Shown here in pieces: positions 35,901-43,233 of a stretch of DNA of 51,813 bases (the stretch's first letter is position 1; each line of letters starts with the position of its first letter). Location: NCBI GenBank assembly GCA_937902455.1, contig CALELI010000015.1, positions 1-51,813 of the forward strand, in the 5' to 3' direction. The notes under the pieces are model-generated. The model did not search any database, had not been told where the DNA came from, and saw only the letters and a list, made by a program, of their open reading frames with translations. A program made the position numbers and the translations under genes. The stretch is from an uncultured Prevotellaceae bacterium (GTDB taxonomy: Bacteria > Bacteroidota > Bacteroidia > Bacteroidales > Bacteroidaceae).

Positions 35901-36306
35901 AAGTCAGGTCGCCACCAGCGCTGGCTGCAATCTCCCAATAATAGTTTGCCTGAGAGCCTAAGTCAACATAGGCAGATGTCTCGTTGTCGATGAACAGCTG
36001 CTTCCATGCGTTCTTTGCAATTGAGAAGTCCCAGATGAAGAGAGACTTGCCGTCCCATCCATCTGCCACGTCTGGAGTTACATACACCTGAAGACCTTCA
36101 CTGCCGTAAGAGGCACGAGTTCCCCAGTCGTTGCCTTCAGTGAAGAAAGCACCGGCATCCTTGTTGTAAAGATAGTAGACATTCGGATTTGCAGAATCCT
36201 CTGTCAGTTTCAGTTCGCTTGCTGCAGGAACAGGCTTCACCCAACCCTGGGCACTCACACTCATTCCAACCAGCAAAGCAGCAAAAAGAAGTAAGTTTCT
36301 TTTCAT
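32929..36306 (-). CDS. Giant secreted multidomain protein, paralogue D
   Basis: The 1125-residue protein has a signal peptide (ending VSAQG) and the N-domain (WDGKSLFIWDF, NYYWEIA, CYFGINL), followed by three spacer-plus-jelly-roll modules. The first module, from about 270 (SFFDAYNFDDQNKGSW to WVGVDDAQLMYFG), is the most divergent of the family. Later modules begin near 578 (LVNPNFTNKLNGW) and 895 (IVNGTFDEIGDFHGW). Helical spacers are Ala/Glu-rich. The C-terminal motif FNLAGQRINSLQKG to GGKKVFVK is identical to that of C. It is the promoter-proximal copy of the array by position, but has its own -7 box. A role in surface attachment or glycan binding is inferred. Confidence 0.85.
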   Translation of the reverse strand: MKRNLLLFAALLVGMSVSAQGWVKPVPAASELKLTEDSANPNVYYLYNKDAGAFFTEGNDWGTRASYGSEGLQVYVTPDVADGWDGKSLFIWDFSIAKNAWKQLFIDNETSAYVDLGSQANYYWEIAASAGGDLTYRIFGGSKNPEYNCTADTYAGCYFGINLDDASTVIYPLLDPDVAEHAAIDWLFVSQEEYDAYLPKIAIYDSAMKLKKAIDEAKGYGLDVAAEENVYNNTASDKETLDAATDAVVAKINAYKESSASPENPQDVTASFFDAYNFDDQNKGSWKSSTGAQNNQASSTSGKLGNNTNFLENWNGNPFSGKIYYEIENLPNGVYQFGLNVALNGGEGYVYANSSKKYVDSKNFAAEPFKVLAMVDSTKLECGLEIINNSSNWVGVDDAQLMYFGNSLESYQYWIKSVVDSAPDFEADGVYVQKAALEAYKAVLAQAENMTSKEDIIAFIPTFTEALDVMTANYNAYQAYQKTVQEVEQAFNDEDLNGEVADELGDYLIGYEEDILRAGEMSTEEITAEAARVTEMLATARKESIAVGGDATKFLVNPNFTNKLNGWSHDPQYADGAWGGTDANPCVERWNDNFNFYQDATVPNGVYLLKVQAFYRPGDNTETAFQNYQADPTSEEILAYIYANEMEQEVCHIGKHYYAENLEGNCTATTFNGETVYIPNGMNSASTAFANGDYECEVYGVVSDGHLRVGIYSTEGTASGRWTLWDNFRLTYYGKDAEVLKGILTQSIEGAKEMLADEEIFAGKEAKTAFAEAVKAAEDAVASGDGDVMFQAYIDYIAAAKDYDENVAAYVDLSNAFTELVAATETYQESASDKAVEKAGQLIAEVEEALAEGAYTTAEVMAKIDEIQAAIAGLKTPKGYEDASEDNPVDFSGLIVNGTFDEIGDFHGWEGTAFGAGGTKSTCAEHYSKNYDTYQDIKGLPAGYYVVKVQAFYRRGSSNNEYAIATSEYPDSALNACLYATTFSSYGLAVTDSTTIQPIADGAVETSFGGDTSQFGSDKVVPNTMEAAVNWFNEGMYDKASVVTEVGEGSTLRIGVKKAVTINEDWSIFDNFQLFYLGTQAPVGVESIVAAETVSPVGIFNLAGQRINSLQKGINIVGGKKVFVK

Positions 36307-36368
36307 AGGATTTTGTTTAGTTGTTAATAATAATTAATAAGATTGAAAGTCAAGTTACTTTTTCACTG

Positions 36369-36376
36369 CAAAGATA
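36369..36376 (-). promoter_or_regulatory. -7 box of paralogue D
   Basis: TATCTTTGCAG on the minus strand, 63 bp upstream of the ATG. Confidence 0.65.
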
Positions 36377-36497
36377 CGAATAATTTCTCACATTACAAAA
36401 TAAAACATATAGTAATATATAATGTGTAGGAAATTTTCCATAGCATAGTAGCGCCATGCCTGAACGTGACATCCGCCCCGACTCAGACAGAGGACAC

Positions 36498-36852
36498 CAC
36501 CCGCCCGAACCGTCAGCAAGGCCCGTACAAGCAGTCAGCAACACCCACACGAGCAGACAATAAGGTGCAAACAAGCAGATAATAAGGTGCACACGAGCAG
36601 ATAATAAGGTTCAGGCAAACGGAGAACAAGGTCAGCGCATTATTAATGCATAAGCAATTGCATTATTAATGCATTTATAGTTGCGTTATTAATGCGTTTA
36701 TCATCGCATTATTAATGCATTGACCTTGTTCTCAGATTGTCCGGACCTTGTTGAGAGATAGTTCTAACCTTATTGAGCGCTCACGTAGACCTTATAAAGC
36801 GTTTGTACATGTTTACACCTGTGCTGTGCCTTGACCTTTCGACCATTATACA
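36498..36852. repeat. Mirror-symmetric 22/23-bp repeat array (array B)
   Basis: Left block: six 22-bp units starting at 36498, 36520, 36542, 36564, 36586 and 36608, with core CACACGAGCAGATAATAAGG and AAGGT at 36562, 36584, 36606 and 36628. Centre: four 23-bp units with GCATTATTAATGC (third copy GCGTTATTAATGC) starting at 36637, 36660, 36683 and 36706. Right block: 22-bp units in inverted orientation, with ACCTT at 36723, 36745, 36767 and 36789, and weaker units to 36852. AAGGT and ACCTT positions are mirrored exactly about 36677.5, which is also the mean of the four palindrome centres. The innermost arms GAGAACAAGGTCA (36622-36634) and TGACCTTGTTCTC (36721-36733) are perfect inverted repeats. 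Confidence 0.88.
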
Positions 36853-36996
36853 GGGAGCAAGACACAGGATTTCGCAAGCGACCTTCCTTGTTACTGCCAC
36901 TGTTGTCAGTCGCTGTCAGTGGGGAGTGGCATTTGGCACGTAGTTTGTAAGTAACATTTGTAGAAACATTTCATTCAACTAAAAAACATCAAGATT

Positions 36997-37269
36997 ATGA
37001 ACGTAAAACCATTATCAGACAGAGTTCTCGTTCTTCCTGCTCCGGCAGAGGAGAAGACAATCGGCGGCATCATCATTCCTGACACTGCCAAGGAAAAACC
37101 ACTCAAGGGTGAAGTAGTTGCAGTAGGCAACGGTACAAAAGACGAGGAGATGGTCCTCAAGGTTGGTGACCAGGTTCTCTACGGAAAGTATTCTGGCACT
37201 GAACTGGAATACGAGGGAACCAAGTATCTCATCATGCGCCAGAGCGACGTTCTCGCAATCCTGGGATGA
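36997..37269 (+). CDS. groES: Co-chaperonin GroES
   Basis: The 90-residue GroES forms the heptameric lid of the GroEL chamber. It starts MNVKPLSDRVLVLP, has the mobile loop EEKTIGGIIIPDTAKEKP (about 16-33), and contains VGNGTKDEEM, VLYGKYSGTEL and YLIMRQSDVLAIL. It is followed by groEL after 81 bp, a spacer that contains AAAGTGA heptamers. Confidence 0.97.
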   Translation: MNVKPLSDRVLVLPAPAEEKTIGGIIIPDTAKEKPLKGEVVAVGNGTKDEEMVLKVGDQVLYGKYSGTELEYEGTKYLIMRQSDVLAILG

Positions 37270-37350
37270 TAACCTCGCTTCGCTCGGAGTGAAAAGAGAA
37301 AAGTGAAAAGTGAATAGATAAAATGAATTAACCAAATAGTAGATTATATC

Positions 37351-38979
37351 ATGTCAAAGGAATTGAAATTCAATATTGACGCTCGCGAGCAGCTGAAGCA
37401 GGGCGTCGACGCATTGGCAAATGCAGTGAAGGTTACTCTCGGTCCTAAGGGCCGCAACGTAATCATCGAGAAGAAGTTTGGTGCACCTCTTATTACTAAG
37501 GACGGTGTGACAGTAGCCAAGGAAATAGAACTGGAAGATGCTTTCCAGAACACTGGCGCCCAGCTGGTGAAGAGTGTTGCCAGCAAGACTGGTGACGATG
37601 CCGGTGACGGTACCACCACTGCAACCGTACTGGCTCAGAGCATCTGCTCTACAGGCCTTAAGAACGTTGCAGCAGGTGCCAACCCAATGGACCTGAAGCG
37701 CGGTATCGACAAGGCTGTTGCCAAGGTCGTTGAACATATCAAGGGCCAGAGCGAACAGGTTGGCGACAACTACGACAAGATTGAGCAGGTTGCTACAGTC
37801 AGCGCCAACAACGACCAGGAAATCGGCAAGCTCATTGCCGATGCCATGAAGAAGGTAAGCAAGGACGGTGTCATCACCATCGAAGAGGCAAAGGGCCGCG
37901 ACACTACCATCGGCGTGGTTGAAGGTATGCAGTTCGACAGAGGTTACCTCTCTCCATATTTCGTGACTGACACAGAGAAGATGGAGTGCGTGATGGACAG
38001 CCCTTACATCCTCATCTACGACAAGAAGATCAGCAACCTGAAGGAGTTCCTCCCTATCCTCGAACCGGCAGTTCAGACAGGTCGTCCACTGCTCGTAATC
38101 GCTGAGGATATCGACTCTGAGGCCCTCACCACACTCGTCGTGAACCGTCTCCGCAGTCAGCTGAAGATATGTGCCGTGAAGGCTCCAGGCTTCGGTGACA
38201 GAAGGAAGGCCATGCTCGAAGACATCGCCGTACTCACAGGCGGCGTAGTCATCAGCGAAGAGAAGGGCCTGAAACTCGAACAGGCAACGATAGAGATGCT
38301 CGGAACATGCGAGAAGGCAACAATCTCAAAGGACAACACTACTATCGTTGGCGGCAAGGGCGAGAAGGCAAACATCCAGGACCGCGTGAACCAGATAAAG
38401 AGCGAAATCAAGAACACCACATCCGACTACGACAAGGAGAAACTGCAGGAACGCCTCGCCAAGCTGAGTGGCGGTGTTGCCGTACTCTATGTAGGTGCAG
38501 CCTCCGAAGTTGAGATGAAGGAAAAGAAGGACCGCGTTGACGATGCTCTCTGTGCAACCCGCGCAGCAATCGAGGAAGGTACCATCCCTGGTGGCGGTGT
38601 CGCTCTCATCCGTGCCCTCGAAGCACTCAAGGACCTCAAGGGCGAGAATGCCGACGAGACTACCGGTATCAACATCATCAAGCGCGCCATCGAGGAGCCT
38701 CTCCGTCAGATTGTGGAGAATGCAGGACTCGAAGGCAGCGTGGTAGTGGAGAAGGTTCGCAACGGCAAGGACGACTTCGGTTACAATGCCCGCAAGGACG
38801 TATTCGAGAATATGCGCGAAGCTGGTATCATCGACCCTACAAAGGTCACTCGCGTAGCCCTCGAGAATGCTGCTTCCATCGCTGGAATGCTGCTCACCAC
38901 CGAGTGCGTAATCTGCGACAAGAAGGAAGACAAACCTGAACTCCCTATGGGCGGCGCCCCTGGCATGGGCGGGTATTAA
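37351..38979 (+). CDS. groEL: Chaperonin GroEL
   Basis: The 542-residue HSP60 chaperonin folds proteins in the cytosol with GroES and ATP. It has the ATP-binding DGVTVAKEIELED and GDDAGDGTTTATVLAQ (catalytic Asp in GDGTTT), the apical domain with GYLSPYFVTDTEKM, the equatorial segment AAIEEGTIPGGGVALIRAL, and the C-terminal tail ending GGAPGMGGY. Codon use is strongly biased, as expected of a highly expressed gene. Confidence 0.98.
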   Translation: MSKELKFNIDAREQLKQGVDALANAVKVTLGPKGRNVIIEKKFGAPLITKDGVTVAKEIELEDAFQNTGAQLVKSVASKTGDDAGDGTTTATVLAQSICSTGLKNVAAGANPMDLKRGIDKAVAKVVEHIKGQSEQVGDNYDKIEQVATVSANNDQEIGKLIADAMKKVSKDGVITIEEAKGRDTTIGVVEGMQFDRGYLSPYFVTDTEKMECVMDSPYILIYDKKISNLKEFLPILEPAVQTGRPLLVIAEDIDSEALTTLVVNRLRSQLKICAVKAPGFGDRRKAMLEDIAVLTGGVVISEEKGLKLEQATIEMLGTCEKATISKDNTTIVGGKGEKANIQDRVNQIKSEIKNTTSDYDKEKLQERLAKLSGGVAVLYVGAASEVEMKEKKDRVDDALCATRAAIEEGTIPGGGVALIRALEALKDLKGENADETTGINIIKRAIEEPLRQIVENAGLEGSVVVEKVRNGKDDFGYNARKDVFENMREAGIIDPTKVTRVALENAASIAGMLLTTECVICDKKEDKPELPMGGAPGMGGY

Positions 38980-39029
38980 TAGGTCAATAAGCTAATGGCC
39001 AAAGGCCAAAAGCCATAAAAAATCACGAA

Positions 39030-39056
39030 AGGGGCAAAATTTTTGCTCCTTTTTTG
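39030..39056 (+). terminator. Terminator of groES-groEL
   Basis: AGGGGCAAAA and TTTTGCTCCT form a near-perfect stem (one G-U), followed by TTTTTTG. The tail also contains the TTTG that may serve as the -33 element of the pckA promoter. Confidence 0.82.
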
Positions 39057-39078
39057 TCTATTGTATAATTAAAATTAT

Positions 39079-39086
39079 TAACTTTG
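39079..39086 (+). promoter_or_regulatory. -7 box of pckA
   Basis: TAACTTTG fits TAnnTTTG. The nearest TTTG (39053-39056) is 22 bp upstream, slightly longer than usual. The leader would be about 70 nt. Confidence 0.6.
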
Positions 39087-39160
39087 TGTGCCGAAAATGG
39101 TAAAATGATGTTTAAGGTAACATTTTTATTAAACCAAAGTTATAAAACCACATAAAAAAG

Positions 39161-40768
39161 ATGATGGCAAATTTAGATTTGAACAAGTACGGTATCGCAG
39201 GCACTACCGAGATTCTCTACAATCCTTCATATGAGGTATTGTACAATGAAGAGACTAAACCAGGCCTCGAGGGTTATGACAAAGGTCAGGTAACTGAACT
39301 TGGTGCAATCAATGTAATGACAGGTGTCTACACTGGTCGTTCTCCTAAGGACAAGTACATCGTAATGGATGAAAACTCTAAGGACACAGTATGGTGGAAC
39401 ACTCCTGACTATCCAAACGACAACCACGAGCTCTCACTCGAACAGTGGGCAGAACTCAAGAAGCTCGCTCTCAAGCAGCTCAGCGGCAAGAGACTCTTCG
39501 TAGTCGACGGCTTCTGCGGAACTCACAAGGACACTCGCATGAAGGTTCGCTTCATCATGGAAGTTGCATGGCAGGCTCATTTCGTTACTAACATGTTCAT
39601 CCGCCCTCAGAACCAGGCTGAATTCGAGCAGGAACCAGACTTCGTAGTTTACTGCGCAGCTAAGGCAAAGGTTGATAACTACAAGGAGCTCGGTCTCCGC
39701 AGCGAAACTGCAGTTGCATTCAACGTAACAAGCAAGGAACAGGTTATCCTCAACACTTGGTACGGTGGTGAAATGAAGAAGGGTATGTTCTCAATGATGA
39801 ACTACTACCTTCCACTCAAGGGCATCGCAGCTATGCACTGCTCTGCAAACACAGACATGAACGGCGAGAACACAGCTATCTTCTTCGGTCTTTCAGGAAC
39901 AGGTAAGACTACCCTCTCTACAGACCCTAAGCGTCTCCTCATCGGTGACGACGAACACGGATGGGACGACGAAGGTGTGTTCAACTTCGAAGGTGGCTGC
40001 TATGCAAAGGTCATCAACCTCGACAAGGAATCAGAACCTGATATCTACAACGCAATCCACCGCGACGCTCTCCTCGAGAACGTAACAGTAGACGGAGAAG
40101 GCAAGATTGACTTCGCAGACAAGAGCGTTACAGAGAACACTCGCGTAAGCTACCCAATCTACCACATCAACAAGATCGTTCGCCCTTATTCTGAAGGCCC
40201 AGCTGCAAAGCAGGTTATCTTCCTCAGCGCTGACGCATTCGGAGTTCTCCCTCCAGTATCTATCCTCACTCCAGAGCAGACAAAGTACTACTTCCTCTCT
40301 GGTTTCACAGCTAAGCTTGCTGGTACAGAACGTGGTATCACAGAGCCTACTCCTACATTCTCTGCTTGCTTCGGACAGGCATTCCTCGAGCTTCACCCAA
40401 CCAAGTACGCTGAAGAACTCGTAAAGAAGATGGAGAAGAGCGGCGCTAAGGCTTATCTCGTAAACACTGGCTGGAACGGAACAGGCAAGCGTATCTCTAT
40501 CCGCGACACTCGTGGTATCATCGACGCTATCCTTGACGGTTCTATCGACAAGGCTCCTACAAAGACCATCCCTTACTTCAACTTCGAAGTTCCTACAGAA
40601 CTCAAGGGTGTTGACACAGGCATCCTCGATCCTCGCGACACTTATGCAGACGCATCTGTATGGGAAGAGAAGGCAAAGGATCTTGCAGGTCGCTTCATCA
40701 AGAACTTTGGCAAGTACACAACCAACGAAGCTGGTAAGGCTCTCGTTGCAGCTGGTCCTCAGCTCTAA
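39161..40768 (+). CDS. pckA: Phosphoenolpyruvate carboxykinase (ATP)
   Basis: This 535-residue ATP-dependent PEPCK interconverts oxaloacetate and PEP; in succinate-forming Bacteroidales it usually fixes CO2 onto PEP. It shows the substrate region TGRSPKDKYIV and the kinase-1a P-loop GLSGTGKTTLS (243-253, K249). The metal site IGDDEHGWDD (262-270) and the R-rich TGWNGTGKRISIRDTR follow. Two ATGs stand in tandem (39161, 39164); either could be used. Codon choice is highly biased. A perfect terminator follows. Confidence 0.97.
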   Translation: MMANLDLNKYGIAGTTEILYNPSYEVLYNEETKPGLEGYDKGQVTELGAINVMTGVYTGRSPKDKYIVMDENSKDTVWWNTPDYPNDNHELSLEQWAELKKLALKQLSGKRLFVVDGFCGTHKDTRMKVRFIMEVAWQAHFVTNMFIRPQNQAEFEQEPDFVVYCAAKAKVDNYKELGLRSETAVAFNVTSKEQVILNTWYGGEMKKGMFSMMNYYLPLKGIAAMHCSANTDMNGENTAIFFGLSGTGKTTLSTDPKRLLIGDDEHGWDDEGVFNFEGGCYAKVINLDKESEPDIYNAIHRDALLENVTVDGEGKIDFADKSVTENTRVSYPIYHINKIVRPYSEGPAAKQVIFLSADAFGVLPPVSILTPEQTKYYFLSGFTAKLAGTERGITEPTPTFSACFGQAFLELHPTKYAEELVKKMEKSGAKAYLVNTGWNGTGKRISIRDTRGIIDAILDGSIDKAPTKTIPYFNFEVPTELKGVDTGILDPRDTYADASVWEEKAKDLAGRFIKNFGKYTTNEAGKALVAAGPQL

Positions 40769-40790
40769 TAGGTACAAACCACATATAAAC

Positions 40791-40830
40791 AAAATAGCGA
40801 AGTCTTACGGCTTCGCTATTTTTTATTTTC
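40791..40830 (+). terminator. Terminator of pckA
   Basis: A perfect 12-bp stem AAAATAGCGAAG/CTTCGCTATTTT (40791-40802 and 40811-40822) followed by TTTATTTT. It may also serve the convergent sufE. Confidence 0.92.
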
Positions 40831-40854
40831 ATCAGTCACTCTGACCTACTGCAG

Positions 40855-41274
40855 TCACTTCACCTCCTTGAAGGCCATGGCATAGATTTTCATCTGTTTT
40901 ATCATGGCCAGCAGGCCATTACTACGAGTAGGACTCAGATGCTCGCTCAGGCCGATGTCGGAAATGAAATGAAGGTCGGAGTCGAGAATCTCTTCAGGTG
41001 TGTGGTCATCCAGTACCTTTATTAATAAGGTGACAAGCCCTTTCACGATAAGGGCATCGCTCTCTGCCTGAAATCTGACACGACCGTCAACATAGTCAGC
41101 CTGAAGCCAGACACGGCTCTGACAGCCATCTATCAGGTTCTGCTCAGTCTTGTATCTCTCGTCAAGAGGTTCCTGCTCGCTTCCGAGATCAATAAGAAGC
41201 TGGTACTTATCCATCCAGTCGTCGAAACCGCTGAAATCATCAATTATCTCCTGTTGTTGTTCTTCTATTGTCAT
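40855..41274 (-). CDS. sufE: SufE-family sulfur acceptor protein
   Basis: The 139-residue SufE-type protein accepts persulfide sulfur from SufS for iron-sulfur cluster assembly. The acceptor cysteine C51 lies in LIDGCQSRVWL, followed by the SDALIVKGLVTLL segment and SPTRSNGLLAMI. I chose the start MTIEEQQQ (41274); an upstream open segment of 25 codons is hydrophobic, AT-rich and not part of the family. No other suf genes are in the window. Confidence 0.93.
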   Translation of the reverse strand: MTIEEQQQEIIDDFSGFDDWMDKYQLLIDLGSEQEPLDERYKTEQNLIDGCQSRVWLQADYVDGRVRFQAESDALIVKGLVTLLIKVLDDHTPEEILDSDLHFISDIGLSEHLSPTRSNGLLAMIKQMKIYAMAFKEVK

Positions 41275-41363
41275 GTCTGTGTTGATTACGAGTTGAAATA
41301 ATATCGTGCAAATGTATAAAATTATTATGAAATACGGATAATGAATCATAAATTATTTTCATC

Positions 41364-41449
41364 CTTCATTGTTCATTGTCCATTTTTCATTATTCATTTT
41401 TCATTGTTCATTTTTATTTATTCATTTTTCATTGTTCATTTTTATTTAT
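41364..41449. repeat. TTCATTT/TTCATTG heptamer array with a 28-bp higher-order duplication
   Basis: Heptamers of TTCATTT, TTCATTG and TTCATTA type run up to the start of the MBL gene. From about 41394 a block of four heptamers (28 bp) is present twice in tandem. The run keeps a frame open upstream of the MBL gene, giving a false hydrophobic N-terminal extension. Confidence 0.82.
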
Positions 41450-41450
41450 T

Positions 41451-41458
41451 ACCTTTGC
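41451..41458 (+). promoter_or_regulatory. -7 box abutting the MBL-fold gene
   Basis: TACCTTTGCAC, matching TAnnTTTGCA, ends 5 bp before the ATG at 41464, so the transcript would be leaderless or nearly so. The -33 region lies in the heptamer array. Confidence 0.55.
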
Positions 41459-41463
41459 ACTCC

Positions 41464-42282
41464 ATGAAGATAACAGCATTAGTCGAGAATACAAGTCGGA
41501 CAGGGATTCCCACCGAACACGGATTGAGTCTTTACATAGAGTGTATGGACGGCAGGAACATCCTTTTCGACATGGGACAAGGGACTCTCTTTGCCGAAAA
41601 CGCCATCCGTCTTGGTTTATCCGTCACAGATGTTGACCTGGCCATTGTCTCTCATGGTCATTACGATCATGGAGGAGGACTCAGGACTTTTCTCGAAAAG
41701 AACAACAAAGCTAATGTCTACATCCACAAAGACGCCTTCCTGCCACATTACTCCATGCGAGAAGGGGAAATCCACTATATCGGTCTTGACAAGGACCTTG
41801 AAGATAACCCACGCCTCATAATCTGCGACGGAAAGACCATGATTGACGACAGTACGATTCTCCTGTCTGACATCAAAGGCAACATCTGTTATCCTCCAGG
41901 CAACAACCGTCTGCTGGGTCCTACAAAAAATGTTCATGACAATTTCTGCCATGAACAAAATCTTGTCTTACATGAAGACGGTAAGACCATACTGTTTGCC
42001 GGTTGTGCTCACCGGGGAATTGCCAATATCCTCAGAAGTGTTACCGAAGTCATCGGAACGGTTCCCGACTATGTGTTCTCAGGGATGCACCTGATGAAGA
42101 ACGGGCTGAGCAAACAGGAGGAAGACATTTTCATACACCATCTTGCAGACGAACTGGCACAATATCCAGGATGTACCTTCTTCACCATGCATTGTACGGG
42201 CACTGACCTGTTCCTCCGACTCAAGGACATCATGGGAACCCAGATGAACTACCTCAGTTGTGGCGAGAAAGTCAGTATTTGA
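41464..42282 (+). CDS. MBL-fold metallohydrolase (RFA-P synthase-like family)
   Basis: The 272-residue metallo-beta-lactamase-fold protein has the metal motif SHGHYDHGGGL (H64, H66, D68, H69) and a later CAH segment (FAGCAHRGIANIL). It ends with FSGMHL and FTMHCTGTDL. This layout matches the family annotated as 7,8-dihydropterin-6-yl-methyl-4-(beta-D-ribofuranosyl)aminobenzene 5'-phosphate synthase; in bacteria the real substrate is unknown. The start at 41464 (MKITALVENT) is supported by the -7 box; the longer frame from 41341 is heptamer repeat. Its 3' end overlaps pspC by 11 bp (convergent). Confidence 0.88.
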   Translation: MKITALVENTSRTGIPTEHGLSLYIECMDGRNILFDMGQGTLFAENAIRLGLSVTDVDLAIVSHGHYDHGGGLRTFLEKNNKANVYIHKDAFLPHYSMREGEIHYIGLDKDLEDNPRLIICDGKTMIDDSTILLSDIKGNICYPPGNNRLLGPTKNVHDNFCHEQNLVLHEDGKTILFAGCAHRGIANILRSVTEVIGTVPDYVFSGMHLMKNGLSKQEEDIFIHHLADELAQYPGCTFFTMHCTGTDLFLRLKDIMGTQMNYLSCGEKVSI

Positions 42283-42484
42283 GCCCGTCTCTATTCTCTG
42301 GCATTATCAGCATCAGGATTATATACAATATTATCCCTGAGAATACCGTGAAGAGAGTCAGAAGGACATATACAACTCTCACGACCGTCACATCAATGTC
42401 GAAATACTCGGCAAAACCTCCACACACTCCAGCCAACATCCTCTGAGAGTGGCTACGATACAGTTTCTTTCCACTTGACTCCAT
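42272..42484 (-). CDS. PspC-domain small membrane protein
   Basis: The 70-residue protein has the PspC signature KLYRSHSQRMLAGVCGGFAEYF followed by one membrane helix (about 35-62). PspC proteins take part in envelope-stress signalling. It is 9 bp downstream of the response-regulator gene, so it is likely co-transcribed with the two-component system. Confidence 0.9.
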   Translation of the reverse strand: MESSGKKLYRSHSQRMLAGVCGGFAEYFDIDVTVVRVVYVLLTLFTVFSGIILYIILMLIMPENRDGLKY

Positions 42485-42493
42485 ATCGACAGA

Positions 42494-43195
42494 CTAATTT
42501 GCGATTACCAGTTTATAACCTTTTCCGTGTACATTAAGGATTTCCACATCTGGATCGTCCTTGAGGTGCTTGCGGAGCTTTGTGATATAGACATCCATCG
42601 AACGGGCATTGAAATAATTGTCGTCAATCCATATAGCCTTCAATGCATAGTCTCTCGGGAGGAGTTCATTAACCTTGTTGCAAAGGAGCGAGAGTAGTTC
42701 TGCCTCTTTGGTTGTCAGCTTCTCTTCGTGATTGCCAATGGTGAGAACCTGCGTCTGAGTATCAAATGTGTATTTTCCAATCTTGTGGAGAAGTACTTCC
42801 TTTGGACCCTTTCCGCGAACTCTGCGGAGAATGGCTTCAATACGGAAAACGACCTCCTCCATTGAGAACGGTTTTGTAATGTAGTCGTCAGCACCCAGTT
42901 CGAAACCAGCCTTCACGTCATCCTTCATTGTCTTTGCAGTGAGGAACATGAATGGCACGTCGACATTGTACTCGCGAATCTTGCTGGCAAGGGTGAACCC
43001 GTCCATTCTTGGCATCATGACATCGAGTATACAGAGGTCATACTGATTCCTGACAAACTCGGCAAGTCCTTGCTCACCATCAACACAGAGTGTTGCTTCA
43101 TAACCTTTTGCCTCGAGATATTCACGTAAGAGCATTCCGAGGTTTTCGTCATCTTCGCACAAAAGGATTCGTGCATTTTCTAATCTTTCTTCCAT
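42494..43195 (-). CDS. rprY: OmpR-family response regulator (RprY-like)
   Basis: The 233-residue regulator has a receiver domain (about 8-120) with the acidic pocket CEDDEN (E14-D16), phospho-acceptor D58 (CILDVMMPRMDG) and the FLTAK lysine. A winged-helix DNA-binding domain follows (about 137-232; LTTKEAELLSLLCNK, DVYITKLRKHLKDD). It is paired with the upstream kinase. Bacteroides RprY is linked to tetracycline and oxidative or envelope responses; here the regulon is unknown. Confidence 0.9.
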   Translation of the reverse strand: MEERLENARILLCEDDENLGMLLREYLEAKGYEATLCVDGEQGLAEFVRNQYDLCILDVMMPRMDGFTLASKIREYNVDVPFMFLTAKTMKDDVKAGFELGADDYITKPFSMEEVVFRIEAILRRVRGKGPKEVLLHKIGKYTFDTQTQVLTIGNHEEKLTTKEAELLSLLCNKVNELLPRDYALKAIWIDDNYFNARSMDVYITKLRKHLKDDPDVEILNVHGKGYKLVIAN

Positions 43196-43233
43196 AACTA
43201 ACTGTTTTTTATTATTTATACTGTTTTTCTTTT

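Larger units (their letters stand above)
36307..36996. other. Divergent spacer between paralogue D and groES
   Basis: This 690-bp stretch has no credible gene. It holds the promoter of D (36369-36376), the large mirrored array (36498-36852) and the groES upstream region. No CIRCE (TTAGCACTC) element is present. A degenerate promoter for groES may be TTTG at 36932-36935 with TAACATTTG at about 36952-36960. Confidence 0.8.

Noticed and set aside
21628..36306. Assembly duplication as the cause of the four similar genes
   Set aside because: The copies differ throughout most of their length, have distinct spacers (one with a MITE) and different modules, so they are real paralogues.
36350..36592. 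80-codon minus-strand frame in the groES upstream region
   Set aside because: It is formed by the 22-bp repeat units of the mirrored array and has repeat-derived, non-protein-like sequence.
36498..36852. CRISPR array
   Set aside because: Units are contiguous 22-23 bp without unique spacers, are degenerate, and change orientation at the centre; no cas genes are present.
36901..36996. CIRCE/HrcA operator upstream of groES
   Set aside because: No TTAGCACTC-N9-GAGTGCTAA sequence or close variant is present.
41275..41349. 25-residue hydrophobic N-terminus on SufE
   Set aside because: SufE is cytosolic and begins at MTIEEQQQ; the upstream codons are AT-rich spacer.
41341..41463. Hydrophobic N-terminal extension of the MBL-fold protein
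   Set aside because: The 41 extra codons are the TTCATTT heptamer array and include the promoter; the family begins at MKITALVENT.
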